64,000 nucleotides of DNA from assembly GCF_027158485.1 (NCBI RefSeq), contig NZ_JAMKYJ010000001.1; one strand, given 5' to 3'. The stretch comes from Oxalobacter formigenes (lineage in GTDB: Bacteria > Pseudomonadota > Gammaproteobacteria > Burkholderiales > Burkholderiaceae_D). The translations under genes were made by a program, and so were the position numbers. Positions 63,541 to 64,000 of this stretch are shown here, piece after piece (position 1 is the first letter of the stretch; each line of letters begins with the position of its first letter). The notes under the pieces are model-generated. The model did no database searches. It was not told the origin of the DNA and saw only the letters and a list, made by a program, of their open reading frames with translations.

Positions 63541-64000
63541 CTAGATCTTGATTTCGTTGTTCTGAACCAGTTGATTCAGCAATTCCTGGGCATGATTGGC
63601 CGAGTTATCACCCAGATGAACGCCATTCATGGTGATCGTCGCCACATTGTGGAAATCCGCGCCACCTTCGTGACCGTTCACATCGATAGACAGTTTCACC
63701 GTGACCGATCCGTCATCATTCTGTTTGATATCTTCGAACTGGAGATATCCTCCGCTGATCAGGTCAGATGCGCCACCGGAGAGCTTGTCCGCTCCGGTCA
63801 ACAGATCCTTCAGATCCAGAATGTCGGCATTGCCGTCTTTCGCCACATCACCGACATGGAAATCCGTAATGGAATCGCCATGCGTTTTTCCTTCCAGATC
63901 GCCGGCATTGTACTTGAAGGTATCATTGCCGCTGCCCCCCGTCAGGATATTGTCGCCGTGTCCGCCAATCAGGGTATCGTTACCCGAGCCGCCGAAGAGG
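63541..64000 (-). CDS. RTX (hemolysin-type calcium-binding) protein, C-terminal part only
   Basis: The frame stays open to the right edge of the window, so only the C-terminal ~150 residues are seen. Reading in from the edge gives LFGGSGNDTLIGGHGDNILT GGSGNDTFKYNAGDL, with GGxGxDxLx calcium-binding repeats of the RTX type. GDSITDFHVGDVAKDGNADI LDLKDLL follows, typical of the T1SS-143-repeat C-terminal subdomain. It ends ANHAQELLNQLVQNNEIKI. Such ends are the uncleaved secretion signal of type I-secreted toxins or adhesins. The rest of the gene and its exporter lie outside. Confidence 0.92.
   Translation of the reverse strand, partial: LFGGSGNDTLIGGHGDNILTGGSGNDTFKYNAGDLEGKTHGDSITDFHVGDVAKDGNADILDLKDLLTGADKLSGGASDLISGGYLQFEDIKQNDDGSVTVKLSIDVNGHEGGADFHNVATITMNGVHLGDNSANHAQELLNQLVQNNEIKI

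Noticed and set aside
1..64000. tRNA, rRNA or complete insertion sequence
   Set aside because: None recognised; no cloverleaf-like segment or transposase frame was seen in the gaps.

Overview
The window looks like a chromosomal stretch of a betaproteobacterium of the Burkholderiales type, at roughly 50 % GC by eye. Supporting signs are a sucA-sucB-lpdA block with gltA close by, an MdtB/MdtC-type RND pair followed by a NodT-family lipoprotein, two large autotransporters and T6SS-style PAAR/VgrG-like proteins. An Oxalobacter-like gut species would fit, but that is inference and no marker gene here proves it.

Layout. 0-6.9 kb: tripartite RND efflux operon (MdtB-like cut by the window edge, MdtC-like, outer-membrane lipoprotein). 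6.9-11.2 kb: accessory island with an AT-rich orphan gene, a small exported protein, a Sel1-repeat protein and two unrecognised genes. 11.4-21.8 kb: metabolic and regulatory genes (MBL hydrolase, hybrid histidine kinase, PoxB-like enzyme, CMD-family protein, ureohydrolase-like protein), with decayed relics of an amidohydrolase and an autotransporter. 21.9-33.7 kb: TCA-cycle genes lpdA, sucB, sucA and gltA, interrupted by an autotransporter and a cytosolic 5'-nucleotidase. 33.9-38.5 kb: HAD phosphatase, AraC regulator, transglutaminase-like protein, pentapeptide-repeat protein and SPL-type radical SAM protein.

38.5-43.7 kb is the most unusual part. A leftward cluster encodes two DUF2589-like proteins, a third diverged relative, two related ~80-residue proteins, a 270-residue unknown and two proteins that are little more than a LuxR-type HTH. 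A rightward micro-operon of three tiny genes follows. A 22-bp element upstream of the DUF2589 operon recurs exactly at 61.3 kb, at almost the same distance (68 and 69 bp) from the start of another unknown gene, which suggests a dispersed regulon.

43.8-64 kb: CorA-like transporter, a type I-F-like CRISPR array with no cas genes in the window, two tandem MFS transporters, a second large autotransporter, a thermonuclease-like protein, otsB plus a GH15 enzyme, two tandem aldo/keto reductases, a SugE/Gdx exporter under a guanidine-II (mini-ykkC) riboswitch, a methyltransferase-like protein, PAAR and VgrG-tail-like proteins, and the C-terminus of an RTX protein cut by the window edge.

The best leads are the DUF2589/LuxR-HTH cluster with its duplicated 22-bp element, the two CRISPR spacers that overlap by 25 nt on opposite strands, and the guanidine riboswitch. 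I saw no tRNA or rRNA gene and no complete insertion sequence. All family names come from reading motifs; no database search was run.
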